Both the position numbers and the translations under genes were made by a program. Shown piece by piece: positions 1 through 8,055 of a stretch of 48,807 bases of DNA. Source of the DNA: Armatimonadota bacterium. GTDB lineage: Bacteria; Armatimonadota; JAAZEB01. The stretch covers positions 1-48,807 of the forward strand of contig JAAZEB010000322.1 in assembly GCA_012512505.1 (NCBI GenBank), given 5' to 3'. Below the pieces are notes generated by a model, which made no database searches, was not told the origin of the DNA, and saw nothing but the letters and a program-made list of their open reading frames with translations. The stretch's first letter is position 1. Each line of letters begins with the position of its first letter.

Positions 1-223
1 CGCCGTCGGCGTTCTGGGCAACCACGATCTTCCCGCCCGGCAGCCGGGCAAAGAGCTTGCGCCCCTGGAACTCGGGGAGTTCGTGCCACCCCTGGGCCGT
101 GATGCGCTGCCGCTCCTCCTCGGCAGTGACCACGGCGAAGCCGGCGCGGCAGCACGCACCACACTGGTGGCAGTCATAGCGCTGGAACGCCGGCGGCGTG
201 TGCAGCGGGATCGGTTTTCTCAT
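1..223 (-). CDS. YkgJ-family cysteine-cluster protein, 3' part missing
   Basis: Only the first 74 codons lie in the window; the gene runs off the left edge. The translation opens MRKPIPLHTPPAFQRYDCHQ and has a CxxCGxCC motif (CHQCGACC) within the first 30 residues. This is the hallmark of the YkgJ/UPF0153 family of proteins, thought to bind zinc or an iron-sulfur cluster. The start ATG overlaps the stop of the HEPN gene by four bases (ATGA), so the two are probably translationally coupled and part of one MNT-HEPN-YkgJ transcript. The remaining Cys ligands cannot be seen. The family call is fairly secure; the biochemical role is not known. Confidence 0.75.
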   Translation of the reverse strand, partial: MRKPIPLHTPPAFQRYDCHQCGACCRAGFAVVTAEEERQRITAQGWHELPEFQGRKLFARLPGGKIVVAQNADG

Positions 224-630
224 GGCGTCGCCGGCGCCAGGCGCTGGAGCTGCCCCTCGGCCCGGGCCCGCACCTGCGCGATCAGGGCGACGGCAGCCGA
301 CCGGCCGAAGTCAGGTGGCGGCGCGAGTGGCTCGTAGCGGTGTTCTACGGCAAATGGAGTGAGGCCCCGTATTGCTGCGCCGTCGATGCCGCCGGGGAGC
401 GCCAGTCCGTTCGCGGCTAGCAGGGTAAGGAGCAACTCTAGGTCATGCGTCCGCGGTGGAGCGACGCCACCGGCGGCAAGCACCGCCTTGCGGGTCTTCT
501 CCAGGGCCTGCTGGCAGTGGAAGCCAAGCACCGAATCCGAGATGTCAGCGTCATCGCGGAACTTCCGCGATGCCACCGCATCCTCGTCTGCCTTCGCGAG
601 GAACTCGAGCGCCAGGTCATAGAGAGTCAT
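220..630 (-). CDS. HEPN-domain protein (toxin-like partner of MNT)
   Basis: A 136-residue all-helical HEPN protein. The core matches the family: FHCQQALEKTRKAVLAAGG (about residues 37-55) followed by PPRTHDLELLL (58-69), with the R-x-H pair at R60/H62. HEPN proteins are often RNases or nucleotide-binding partners and form toxin-antitoxin pairs with minimal nucleotidyltransferases (MNT/HEPN). The start at 630 (MTLYDLALEF) is chosen because homologous HEPN domains begin there; an upstream in-frame extension would only translate the end of the MNT gene in another frame. It overlaps the MNT gene by 14 bp and the YkgJ-like gene by 4 bp. Whether it is toxic cannot be told from sequence. Confidence 0.82.
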   Translation of the reverse strand: MTLYDLALEFLAKADEDAVASRKFRDDADISDSVLGFHCQQALEKTRKAVLAAGGVAPPRTHDLELLLTLLAANGLALPGGIDGAAIRGLTPFAVEHRYEPLAPPPDFGRSAAVALIAQVRARAEGQLQRLAPATP

Positions 631-937
631 GGAGCACCCTGCCCTCGGTAAGCGCCTCGTGGTAGACAGTGCCCGGCACGGGGCCCCAGTCGCGCACATG
701 CTCCTCAGAAGCGACGAGCACATCGATCGGCATGCGGATCGGGTTCAGCGCGTGTCTCAGACGCACCATTTCCGCGTGGCGGTTGGCGACCTCCTTCTTC
801 ACGACCAGCAAGTCCAGGTCGCTCTCCTCACCGGCGTCGCCGCGCGCCTGAGAGCCAAAGAGGATGATGCGCACCGGGTCCGCCGCCGCTTCGCGCAGTA
901 GTCTCACCGCCTCCTGCAGGGTCTCTTCCGTCACCAT
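617..937 (-). CDS. minimal nucleotidyltransferase (MNT), HEPN partner
   Basis: A 106-residue DNA polymerase beta-superfamily nucleotidyltransferase. The active site is intact: GSQARGD at residues 28-34, then SDLDLLVV with the two metal-binding aspartates D40 and D42, and a third acidic residue at D72 (MPIDVLV). In MntA/HepT systems the MNT protein neutralises the HEPN partner by adenylylation; here the same pairing and order (MNT first, HEPN overlapping) suggests a type VII-like system. The start at 937 follows a GGAGG-type ribosome site. An extended -10 promoter sits only about 14 nt upstream of the ATG, giving a short leader. Confidence 0.87.
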   Translation of the reverse strand: MVTEETLQEAVRLLREAAADPVRIILFGSQARGDAGEESDLDLLVVKKEVANRHAEMVRLRHALNPIRMPIDVLVASEEHVRDWGPVPGTVYHEALTEGRVLHDSL

Positions 938-957
938 GACGCCTCCGTCCTGGTGCT

Positions 958-966
958 ATTCTACCA
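958..966 (-). promoter_or_regulatory. extended -10 promoter of the MNT-HEPN operon
   Basis: On the minus strand the sequence reads TGGTAGAAT, a TGn extended -10 element, with no convincing -35. Transcription would start near 951, giving a leader of about 14 nt before the MNT start codon, just enough to hold its ribosome-binding site. Confidence 0.5.
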
Positions 967-1018
967 CAGAAGCGGCCGCGCGGGCACGTCCCGACACGTC
1001 CGGCGGGCGACCCGGCCT

Positions 1019-1140
1019 GTTCGTAGTGCGGCGATGAACCGCACTACGAACGAGAGCCAGCATTACGCCTACGCTCAGGGCCAGTTCTGAGCGTAGCGAA
1101 GGATGACGGATCCCCAGGCGGGCACCTAGAACCCGCCTGG
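1019..1140. repeat. three consecutive palindromes in the MNT upstream gap
   Basis: The 240-bp gap between the MNT gene and the isomerase gene contains three perfect inverted repeats in a row. The first has 13-bp arms (GTTCGTAGTGCGG, 1019-1031 with 1039-1051, 7-nt loop). The second has 10-bp arms (CTACGCTCAG, 1069-1078 with 1087-1096). The third has 9-bp arms (CCAGGCGGG, 1114-1122 with 1132-1140). None is followed by a T-run, so they are not classic terminators, though the third could end isomerase transcription on the minus strand. The last one contains CGGGCACC-type sequence also seen in the intergenic repeats near 2.9 and 39.1 kb. Confidence 0.7.
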
Positions 1141-1177
1141 AGGACAACGTTCGGCAGTGCAACGACACCCTACGCTG

Positions 1178-2077
1178 TCACACGTCGCACAGCTTCACGG
1201 CCTGGGCCAGCGCCGCCAGCGGCTCGCCCCGGGGAATGAACTCGTGCGCCACGTAGCCGGTGTACTTCATATCGAGCAGCGCCTGCATGATCGCCGGGTA
1301 GAACAGCTCCTGGGTCTCGTCCAGGTTGCTGCGCCCCGGCACCCCGCCGGTGTGGATGTGGCCGATGTACTCGGCGTTCTCCTTCAGGGTGGCGATCACG
1401 TCGCCTTCCTGGATCTGCATGTGGTAGATGTCGTAGAGCAGCTTCACCCGCGGCGAGCCGACCGCCTTGCACACCTGCACGCCCCACTCGGTGCGGTCGC
1501 ACATATAGCCCTTGTGGTCGCGCTTGCTGTTGAGCAGCTCCATGCAGATGGTGACGTTCTTCTCCTCGGCGAAGGAAGCGATCTGCTTCAGCGCCTCGAT
1601 GCAGTTCTTCGCCCCCTGCTCGTCATCGATGCCCGGGCCACGGTTCCCGGAGAAGGCGGCAACGTTCGGGAAGCCGGCGGCGGCCGTCGCCTCAATCGCC
1701 TCGCGCAGCGTCTGGAGGCACTGCGGGTGGTTCTCCTTGCGGTTGAGGCCATCGGTGAGGCTGTGGGAGTTGGTCATCGTGCAGACCAGCCCGAACTCCT
1801 TCAGCGTCGCGAAGTCGGCCGGACCCAGCAAGTCAATCCCCACCAGGCCCATCTGGCGGCAGACCCGAGCAAACTCCGGCAGGGCGATGCTGCCAAAGCA
1901 CCACTTGCTCACCGACTGTCGAATGCGTCCGTTCTTAACCACTGCTTCCATCGCTTCTCCCTCGGCTCCGAAGGCGGGCGGCCACCGGAGCAGTGCCGCA
2001 GCGGCGGCCGCGCCGGCGGCGGTCATCACTGCGCGGCGCGTCAGTCGTACCGATCCTGGTTCGCTGCGCATCGTCAT
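1178..2077 (-). CDS. Tat-exported hydroxypyruvate isomerase-like TIM-barrel protein
   Basis: A 299-residue protein of the xylose isomerase-like TIM-barrel family (AP endonuclease 2 superfamily), closest in pattern to hydroxypyruvate isomerases. The N-terminus has a twin-arginine type signal (RLTRRAVMTAAG, then an Ala-rich hydrophobic stretch to about residue 38). Catalytic-style residues include the glutamate in ICMELLNSKRDHKGYMCD, the YDIYHMQIQEGD segment with metal-ligand Asp and His, and HEFIPRGEP near the C-terminus. GGGGAGG lies just upstream of two possible starts, 2077 and 2071. The upstream small exported-protein gene ends 30 bp before it, so both are probably co-transcribed. The substrate is not determined; export of such an enzyme is common in carbohydrate-degrading Armatimonadota and Planctomycetes (family knowledge). 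Confidence 0.82.
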   Translation of the reverse strand: MTMRSEPGSVRLTRRAVMTAAGAAAAAALLRWPPAFGAEGEAMEAVVKNGRIRQSVSKWCFGSIALPEFARVCRQMGLVGIDLLGPADFATLKEFGLVCTMTNSHSLTDGLNRKENHPQCLQTLREAIEATAAAGFPNVAAFSGNRGPGIDDEQGAKNCIEALKQIASFAEEKNVTICMELLNSKRDHKGYMCDRTEWGVQVCKAVGSPRVKLLYDIYHMQIQEGDVIATLKENAEYIGHIHTGGVPGRSNLDETQELFYPAIMQALLDMKYTGYVAHEFIPRGEPLAALAQAVKLCDV

Positions 2078-2107
2078 TCGGCCTCCCCACGATCGGCGCC
2101 AGCCGGC

Positions 2108-2614
2108 TCAGAACCCCAAGCCAACGTTGAGGTCGAGGAAGCTGCTGGCGCCGCTGACATCCGGGAAGACGAGGTCTACCTGGACGAATGGCCCCTGTCG
2201 CTGCCGCTCTGGCTGCAGGAAGTGGCGCGCGAAGATACGCCCACCGCTCGGCACCAGCCCGATCCCCACCTCGGTCGAGCCGATGCGCGCGCCCCCGCCG
2301 AGGGTGATGCCGAACTCCTTAGCATCGTCTCGGTTCTCGCGGCCCAGCCGCCAGCCCATCAGGCCAGCCTCAGCGAAGTACGGCGTCTCCAGGCGGTAGA
2401 TCCCGGTGAGCTGCCAGTTCCAGCCGCCATGCCCGTCGCCATCACGGAAGGTGAGGAAGTCCACCACGCCACTGGAGGTGAACCCGGCGGAAGCAGCAAA
2501 CCGGAGCTTCCCGACCCACTCCGGTAGTTCCTCGTCGTCCTCCCACTGCGCCTGCGTCGGCACGGCAACCAGCAGGCCCAGGAGCACAGCAGCGGCCACT
2601 ATCTGCTTGAGCAT
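2108..2614 (-). CDS. small exported protein, beta-strand rich, unknown function
   Basis: A 168-residue protein with a clear Sec signal peptide (MLKQIVAAAVLLGLLVAVPTQAQ, cleavage after AQA). The mature part is short and rich in alternating aromatic/Gly segments (FAASAGFTSSGVVDFLTF, WNWQLTGIYRLETPYFAEAG, GITLGGGARIGSTEVGIGLV, FLDLNVGLGF). It ends in Gly-Phe, as outer-membrane beta-barrel proteins often do. I infer a small outer-membrane or periplasmic beta-barrel-like protein; no family is recognised. It is the first gene of a probable two-gene unit with the isomerase-like gene. Confidence 0.6.
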   Translation of the reverse strand: MLKQIVAAAVLLGLLVAVPTQAQWEDDEELPEWVGKLRFAASAGFTSSGVVDFLTFRDGDGHGGWNWQLTGIYRLETPYFAEAGLMGWRLGRENRDDAKEFGITLGGGARIGSTEVGIGLVPSGGRIFARHFLQPERQRQGPFVQVDLVFPDVSGASSFLDLNVGLGF

Positions 2615-2747
2615 CGTCCTGTTCCCTTTCCACGTTCCTCACACTTGATGGTTCTCTGCAGCCGGCGCGTTTCCCTCGCGTCTGGCGTTTGCTGAAGCCG
2701 CGCCGGCCCCGTAGGAGGCGCCTCCGACGCCGAGGGGGTTCCTCCTC

Positions 2748-2836
2748 CAGGAGATGGCCGGAGTGCCCGAGCAATCGGGCTTCACACTGTAGGAAGCCGC
2801 ATCGCTGCGGCGCTCCGCTGCCCTCCCAGGAGATGG
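2748..2836 (-). repeat. dispersed structured repeat, copy A
   Basis: Read on the minus strand this is one unit of an intergenic repeat also found in tandem at 39176-39356 and as a variant at 26119-26214. It contains two short perfect hairpins: GCCGCAGCGATGCGGC with a GCGA loop, and GCCCGATTGCTCGGGC. The unit is bounded by CAGGAGATGG at 2748-2757 and 2827-2836; the same phrase marks the unit junction in the tandem array, so I read it as a unit boundary rather than a target-site duplication. The rest of the 2615-3126 gap holds the second repeat block at 2891-2947 and the promoter at 3035-3064. Confidence 0.8.
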
Positions 2837-2890
2837 TCTCTTGCCACCCGCCTAACTCTTGGATTAGCGACGGATCCCCATTTCTATCCT

Positions 2891-2947
2891 CTTGGGTGCC
2901 CGCCGGGCATGGGGGACTCCTACGGCGGGGGACCGGCGCTCCGACCG
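2891..2947 (-). repeat. second block of the composite intergenic repeat
   Basis: The reverse complement closely matches 39073-39140: both contain GGTCGGAGCGCCGG, then GCCGTAGGAG, then CATGCC and GGCGGGCACCCA. On the minus strand here, as on the plus strand at 39 kb, this block precedes the 80-bp hairpin unit, so the two loci carry the same composite element in inverted orientation about 36 kb apart. Confidence 0.75.
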
Positions 2948-3034
2948 GACTGGTGTAGGAGGGGTGTGTCACTCCCTCGGCTTACCTGGTTGACAGCGAG
3001 CAGGCCGTGAATGTTCGCCCGCTCGCTTGCCCGC

Positions 3035-3064
3035 TTGACCAGCCTGAGGCAGGGGTGCTATAGT
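3035..3064 (+). promoter_or_regulatory. sigma-70-like promoter of the DUF4091 gene
   Basis: TTGACC at 3035-3040 and TATAGT at 3059-3064, 18-bp spacer. Transcription would begin near 3071, about 56 nt before the preferred start at 3127. Confidence 0.6.
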
Positions 3065-3126
3065 GTGACAGCACCCACACGATGCCGGCCTGGCGCGCTG
3101 CGCGTCACCGGGTAGGAGCGCTCACC

Positions 3127-6009
3127 ATGCAACCGATCGGCTTCCGGGTTCTGATCTGCCTCTTGCTGTTGGCGAGCACCGCGCACGCCGCGCCGGTGCG
3201 GAACGGCACATTCGCGATCGAGGCAAAGCTGGAGGGGTGGCAGCCGGGGGCCACCGCCTATCGCTTCGCCGATGACGATGGCTACACGGCGCCCGGCTGC
3301 GTGGCGTTCGCCGGACCAGCCCCGGCCGGTGCTCCGGCACCGTCGCAGGTAGCGACGGTGACCCCCAACACCAACTACGTCCTCTCCGCCGCGCTGAAGA
3401 GCGACGGCCGGCTTTCCCCGTCGGTACGGCTCCTCCGGGCCGACGGCACGCTGCTGGCCGCGGCCTCGGCAGGCAGCCCCACCGAATGGACGGTGGCGCG
3501 CGCCCGCTTGAACAGCGGCGCGGCGCGGGAACTGACGCTGGTCTGCCTTGCCACCGCGGGCGAGGCTCCCGCGGGAGCGCGCGCCTGGTTCGACGACATC
3601 GCCCTCCTGCCGGCAAGCCAGGCGGGTGGCGAGGGAAACGGGGCGGCGCCGGCCGCCGCGGCCGCCGTGAACGTGGCCCGAGGCTGCCCGGTACGGTTCA
3701 ACCCGGCGCCCAACTACGGTCTCTGCACCGATCCAGAGGATGCTCGCCAGCTTACCGATGGGGAGTACAGCGCCGGCTACTTCTGGGTGCAGCGGGGCAC
3801 CGTCGGCTGGTCGGGCGCCCAGATGATCACCATCACGCTCGACCTCGGCACGGTGCAGCCGATTGCCGGCCTCTCGTTCAACACGGCGGCCGGTGCCGCG
3901 CAGGTCACCTGGCCGCGCGCCCTGCACACGGCCGTCAGTGACGATGGCTACATCTGGCGCGAGGCGGGCAACCTGGTCGCGATGAGCAAGCGGCCGCCGC
4001 GGCGCGGCTATGCCGTCCACCGCTACGTCGTGTCCGGGCTAAAGACCCGAGGCCGGTTCGTGCGTCTGGTGGTAGTGCCCGGCGGGCCGTACGTGTTCTG
4101 CGATGAGATTGAGGTGCTGCGGGGCCCGGAGAGCCTGCTGGCGGGGCCGGCTCCCGGCCGGCTGGCGCGTGACAGCGTGCTCTCTTCCCCGGCCGATTGG
4201 AACCCCACGCGAACCGGGATCTACCGCCGCCTGCGCGCCGACCTGGAAGCGGCCCGCGCGGCATTGCGAGCGGCGCGGCTGCCGGCAGCGCGGAAGAAGG
4301 AGCTGCAGGCCCGCCTCGATAGCGCCGAGCAGGCGATCTTCGACATTGCCGACCCCGACCCGGAAACGTTCCGCACCCTCTTCCCGCTGAACGACACCCA
4401 CGCGCGCATCCTGGCGATCCACGCGCCGATCCTGCGGGCGCGCGGGCTGCCGCCCTTCTTCGCCTGGCACAAGCACCGCTATGCCTTCCTGCGCCCCCAC
4501 GAGGCGCCGCGCTCAGCACCGGCCGCGCCCCCGACTCTCTCGCTGCGGCTGATGGGCGGCGAGTTTCGCGCCGAGTCGTTCCTGCTGACGAACACCACCG
4601 AGCAGCCGGTCACCGCCCGCGTGCGGGTGCAGGGGCTGCCGGGCGCCCCTTATCCGGAGTGGCTGCGCCTCTCAGCGGTGCCGTGGACCGACACCGCGCA
4701 GGGCGTGCCGGTTGCCGCGGCGCTGCCCGATGCCGAAACCGCCGACGGCGCCTACCTGGTGCCAGTGCCGGCCGGCATCACTCGCAAGGTGTGGCTGACC
4801 GTCGACTCGGCGGCGCTGACGCCGGGGCAGTACCAGGGCGAGCTCCTGGTCGAGGCGGTTGGGCCGCCGTTGCGCCTGCCGTTGCGGCTGAACATCTCCC
4901 CGATCCGGATGCAAACGCCCCGCCTCTCGCTGGGGATGTGGGACTACACGAACGGCGGCGGGGTGTATGGCATTAGCCGGCGCAACGTGGACGCGGCCAT
5001 CCGGCTGCAGCGCTCCCACTTCGTGGACACGCCCTGGGCCACCTCCGGCGCGCTTCCCTGGCCCGGCGCCGAGGCGTTCGACGCGCAGCACCGGCTGAAG
5101 GCGCCGCTGACCTTCGACGCGCTGGATCAGTGGATTGACCAGTGGCCCGGCGCCCGCAACTACTTCGTCTTCGCCGCCGTCAACGACACCTTTGCCGGGG
5201 CAAAGATCGGCACCGCCGCCTTCAACGGCCGGGTGGCAAGCTGGGCGAAGGCACTGGCGCAGCACCTGCGCGACCGGGGGCTCAAGCCGGAGCAGCTCGG
5301 GATCCTGCTGGTGGATGAGCCACAGACCGACGAGCAGGACGCAATCATCGCCGCCTGGGCCGGCGCCATCAAGGCGGCCGCCCCGGAACTCACCCTCTTT
5401 GAGGACCCGATCTGGGAGCGCCCCGATCAGGCCAAGATCCAGGAGGCACTCACCCGGGTCGATATCCTCTGCCCCAACGTGTCCCTCTTCTACCGGGGTG
5501 GACCGGCGGTCGCCCGCTACTTCGCCCAACGGCAGGCCGCCGGCCAGAAGCTGTGGTTCTACCAATGCTCCGGCCCGGCGCGCCTCTTCGACCCGAGCCG
5601 CTATCACCGCCTGCAGTCGTGGCACGCGTTTCGGTATGGCGCGGTGGGGATCGGCTTCTGGGCGTTTGGTGACACCGGCGGCGCCAAGAGCTCCTGGAAC
5701 GAGTATGCCGCCTCCGGAACCGCCTATGCCCCGGCCTTTCTGGGAGTGGCAGACGCCACCGACAGCGTTCACTGGCAGGCGGTGCGCGAGGGAATCGAGG
5801 ACTACGAGTACCTGGCGATGCTGCGCGACGCGGCCGCTCGCGCCGAAGACCCCCGCCTGAAAACAAGAGCGGAAGCACTCCTCGCCGAAGCGTCGGCCGC
5901 CGTGATCGGCCGCTATCGCCCGGAGTATGACTGGAGCCGGGGCACCGGCCACGACGCGCCCGACCGCTATCGCCTGCGGGTGCTCTCGCTTCTCGAACAG
6001 ATGCGCTGA
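3127..6009 (+). CDS. exported DUF4091 glycosidase-like protein with two carbohydrate-binding-type domains
   Basis: A 960-residue secreted protein. The start at 3127 is chosen over 3082 because AGGAG lies 8 nt upstream and the translation then opens directly with a signal peptide (MQPIGFRVLICLLLLASTAH). Domains in order: a CBM4/9-like jelly roll (about 25-165, ending WFDDIALLP), an Ala-rich linker, an F5/8 type C discoidin-like domain (about 180-335, VNVARGCPV to FCDEIEVLRG), a helical linker, a beta-sandwich (about 465-590), and a C-terminal TIM-barrel-like DUF4091 domain (about 595-955). The DUF4091 signatures are visible: LLVDEPQTDEQD, FWAFGDTGG and the terminal REGIEDYEYLAMLRD. DUF4091 proteins are predicted glycoside hydrolases; D/E in LVDEP is a candidate acid/base. 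The natural substrate is not known. Confidence 0.85.
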   Translation: MQPIGFRVLICLLLLASTAHAAPVRNGTFAIEAKLEGWQPGATAYRFADDDGYTAPGCVAFAGPAPAGAPAPSQVATVTPNTNYVLSAALKSDGRLSPSVRLLRADGTLLAAASAGSPTEWTVARARLNSGAARELTLVCLATAGEAPAGARAWFDDIALLPASQAGGEGNGAAPAAAAAVNVARGCPVRFNPAPNYGLCTDPEDARQLTDGEYSAGYFWVQRGTVGWSGAQMITITLDLGTVQPIAGLSFNTAAGAAQVTWPRALHTAVSDDGYIWREAGNLVAMSKRPPRRGYAVHRYVVSGLKTRGRFVRLVVVPGGPYVFCDEIEVLRGPESLLAGPAPGRLARDSVLSSPADWNPTRTGIYRRLRADLEAARAALRAARLPAARKKELQARLDSAEQAIFDIADPDPETFRTLFPLNDTHARILAIHAPILRARGLPPFFAWHKHRYAFLRPHEAPRSAPAAPPTLSLRLMGGEFRAESFLLTNTTEQPVTARVRVQGLPGAPYPEWLRLSAVPWTDTAQGVPVAAALPDAETADGAYLVPVPAGITRKVWLTVDSAALTPGQYQGELLVEAVGPPLRLPLRLNISPIRMQTPRLSLGMWDYTNGGGVYGISRRNVDAAIRLQRSHFVDTPWATSGALPWPGAEAFDAQHRLKAPLTFDALDQWIDQWPGARNYFVFAAVNDTFAGAKIGTAAFNGRVASWAKALAQHLRDRGLKPEQLGILLVDEPQTDEQDAIIAAWAGAIKAAAPELTLFEDPIWERPDQAKIQEALTRVDILCPNVSLFYRGGPAVARYFAQRQAAGQKLWFYQCSGPARLFDPSRYHRLQSWHAFRYGAVGIGFWAFGDTGGAKSSWNEYAASGTAYAPAFLGVADATDSVHWQAVREGIEDYEYLAMLRDAAARAEDPRLKTRAEALLAEASAAVIGRYRPEYDWSRGTGHDAPDRYRLRVLSLLEQMR

Positions 6010-6087
6010 GGCGGCCGGCGCCGGGGATACAGGAGTTCACCCAGCCGAGCGCGAACAATAGCACGGTATACCACGAGAGGGATCACC

Positions 6088-7110
6088 ATGCGCAAGCTCT
6101 TGATCACCGGGGGCGCGGGGTTCATCGGCAGCAACTTCGTCCACTACCTCCGACGGCACCACCCGGACTACGGCGTGGTCGTGCTCGACAAGCTCACCTA
6201 CGCCGGGAACCTGGACAACCTGAAGGATCTGGCGGAGGGGCCACACTACCAGTTCGTGCGCGGCGACATCGCCGATGCGGCCCTCGTGGATGAGGTGATC
6301 GCCCGGCACCAGATCAACGTCATCGTCAACTTTGCCGCCGAGACGCACGTTGATCGCAGCATCCTGGACCCGGGCGCCTTCATCCGCACCGACGTGGAGG
6401 GCACCTACACGCTCCTGGAGGCGACCCGCAAGTGGAAGCTAGAGCGTATGGTGCAGGTCTCCACCGATGAGGTGTACGGCACCGTGCCAGAAGGCCACGC
6501 CACGGAGGAGGACAAACTGGCGCCGCGCAGCCCCTACTCGGCCAGCAAGGCGAGTGGCGACCTGCTCGCGCTGGCCTACCACACCACTTACGGCACGCCG
6601 GTGCTGCTCACCCGCGGCGCCAACACGATCGGCCCCTGCCAGTATCCCGAGAAGGTCGTGCCGCTTTTTGTCACCAACGCCCTCGAGGATCAACCGCTGC
6701 CGATCTACGGCGAAGGCAAAGCGGTGCGCGACTACATCCACGTGGATGACCACTGCGCCGGCATCGCGACGGTGCTGCACCAGGGCGAGCCCGGCCGCGC
6801 CTACAACATCGGCGCGGGCAACGAGGTGAACACCGTGCAGCTTGCCACCGCCATCCTCGACCTGCTCGGCAAGCCCCACTCGCTGATCTCGTTCGTGGCC
6901 GACCGGCCCGGGCACGACATGCGCTACGCGCTGGACACCACCCGTCTGCGCGCGCTCGGTTGGGAGCCCCGCTATTCGTTTGCCGAGGCGCTGGCCCACA
7001 CCGTGGCCTGGTACCGCGAGAACGAATGGTGGTGGCGCAAGCTGAAATCCGGCGAGTTCCGCGAGTACTACCGCAAGCAGTACGCCCGCCCGCTGGCAGA
7101 GGGCGGGTAG
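6088..7110 (+). CDS. rfbB: dTDP-glucose 4,6-dehydratase
   Basis: A 340-residue extended SDR enzyme that converts dTDP-glucose to dTDP-4-keto-6-deoxyglucose, the second step of dTDP-rhamnose and other deoxysugar pathways. The NAD-binding motif GGAGFIGSN is at residues 8-16. The RmlB-specific catalytic triad STDEVYG (T126, D127, E128) is present, followed by the SDR pair in YSASK (Y150, K154). The LDKLTYAGNLDNL stretch is typical of RmlB. GAGAGGGATCACC precedes the ATG. Other rml genes are not in the window. It starts 78 bp after the DUF4091 gene on the same strand and may be co-transcribed with it. Confidence 0.95.
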   Translation: MRKLLITGGAGFIGSNFVHYLRRHHPDYGVVVLDKLTYAGNLDNLKDLAEGPHYQFVRGDIADAALVDEVIARHQINVIVNFAAETHVDRSILDPGAFIRTDVEGTYTLLEATRKWKLERMVQVSTDEVYGTVPEGHATEEDKLAPRSPYSASKASGDLLALAYHTTYGTPVLLTRGANTIGPCQYPEKVVPLFVTNALEDQPLPIYGEGKAVRDYIHVDDHCAGIATVLHQGEPGRAYNIGAGNEVNTVQLATAILDLLGKPHSLISFVADRPGHDMRYALDTTRLRALGWEPRYSFAEALAHTVAWYRENEWWWRKLKSGEFREYYRKQYARPLAEGG

Positions 7111-7187
7111 CCGTAAACGACCACCCGCTTGCCACCCGCCGAGTGCTGGCCCCTGCCCAGCCCCCGCCTGCTGACCAGCGCCGGCGT

Positions 7188-7216
7188 TTGACGCCCCCTG
7201 CCAGAGGTGCTACAAT
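7188..7216 (+). promoter_or_regulatory. near-consensus sigma-70 promoter of the STAS-kinase fusion gene
   Basis: TTGACG at 7188-7193, exactly 17 bp, then TACAAT at 7211-7216. Predicted transcription start near 7223, only about 11 nt before the ATG at 7234; this excludes the in-frame ATG-like start at 7207, which would lie upstream of the transcript. Confidence 0.75.
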
Positions 7217-7233
7217 GGAGGGGCGAGGACTGC

Positions 7234-8031
7234 ATGTCGCACGGGATCTCGGTGGAGGATCGGCTCCGGCAAGCTGAGGGCGAAGCAGCGGCACTGCCGG
7301 TTCGGGTGGAGGGAGACCTCGATGCCGTCACGGCGCCCGCTCTGCGCGCGCGGCTGCTGCGCCTTCTCTCGCGGGGGCACGCACACCTGCTGGTGGACCT
7401 GGCCGACTGCCGCTACGTGGATAGCAGCGGCATGCTGGCGCTGATCACCGCTGGAGACCGGGCCGCTGCCCAGGGGGGATCGGTGCGCCTGCAAAACGCC
7501 CCGCCGCTGCTGCTGAAGATGCTCCGCTTCGCTCACCTGGGGAAGGTGCTGGGAGTGCCCGGTGAGGAAACCCCTCATCCCTGCAGGCGCCAGCCCGGCC
7601 CCGATACCGCCGTTGGCCAGTGGCAGGTCCGCCGGATCGTCCAGCAGGCGGTGCCGCACGCGTCGGTGCTGGTCCGCCACGCGGTCCTCGACGAGGCCCG
7701 CGCCACCCCCCTCACCAACGCCGACCTGGCAGACGTGGAACTCGCCGTCGGGGAAGCGTTCGCCAACGCGGTGCGCCATGGCTCGCCGCGCGGAGCCCAG
7801 GACCAGGTCGTCACGCGGGCGTTGGTGGGAACAGAGGCGTTCGTGGCTGAGGTGCGGGACTGCGGCGAGGGCTTTGATCCCGCCCAGATCGAGACACCCA
7901 ATCCCGAGCGCCTCCGCGAAGGAGGGCTGGGCCTCTTCTACATGCGGGCCATCATGGACTGGGTGGAGTTCGAGCGCGACCGGCAGGGAGCCACCGTGCG
8001 CCTGGTGAAGCTCTACCCGCGTTCTGAGTAG
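7234..8031 (+). CDS. STAS domain fused to RsbW-like anti-sigma-factor kinase
   Basis: A 265-residue two-domain regulator. Residues about 20-110 form a STAS (anti-anti-sigma) domain with the phosphorylatable serine region YVDSSGML (S64/S65). Residues about 125-262 form a GHKL ATPase of the RsbW/SpoIIAB type, with the N box ELAVGEAFANAVRHG (169-183; E174, N178), G1 box RDCGEGFDP (208-216) and G2 box GGLGLFYMR (230-238). RsbW-type kinases bind a sigma factor and phosphorylate the STAS antagonist. Here the usual partner pair is on one chain, so phosphorylation could be intramolecular (inference). The start is set by the promoter. No sigma factor gene is adjacent; a second STAS gene converges on it, 24 bp away. 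Confidence 0.85.
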   Translation: MSHGISVEDRLRQAEGEAAALPVRVEGDLDAVTAPALRARLLRLLSRGHAHLLVDLADCRYVDSSGMLALITAGDRAAAQGGSVRLQNAPPLLLKMLRFAHLGKVLGVPGEETPHPCRRQPGPDTAVGQWQVRRIVQQAVPHASVLVRHAVLDEARATPLTNADLADVELAVGEAFANAVRHGSPRGAQDQVVTRALVGTEAFVAEVRDCGEGFDPAQIETPNPERLREGGLGLFYMRAIMDWVEFERDRQGATVRLVKLYPRSE

Positions 8032-8055
8032 CGCCTTGGTTGCGGCGGTGCGCCG

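Noticed and set aside
2748-2836. CAGGAGATGG direct repeats as a transposon target-site duplication
   Set aside because: The same phrase marks the junction of tandem repeat units at 39.2 kb, so it is part of the repeat itself.
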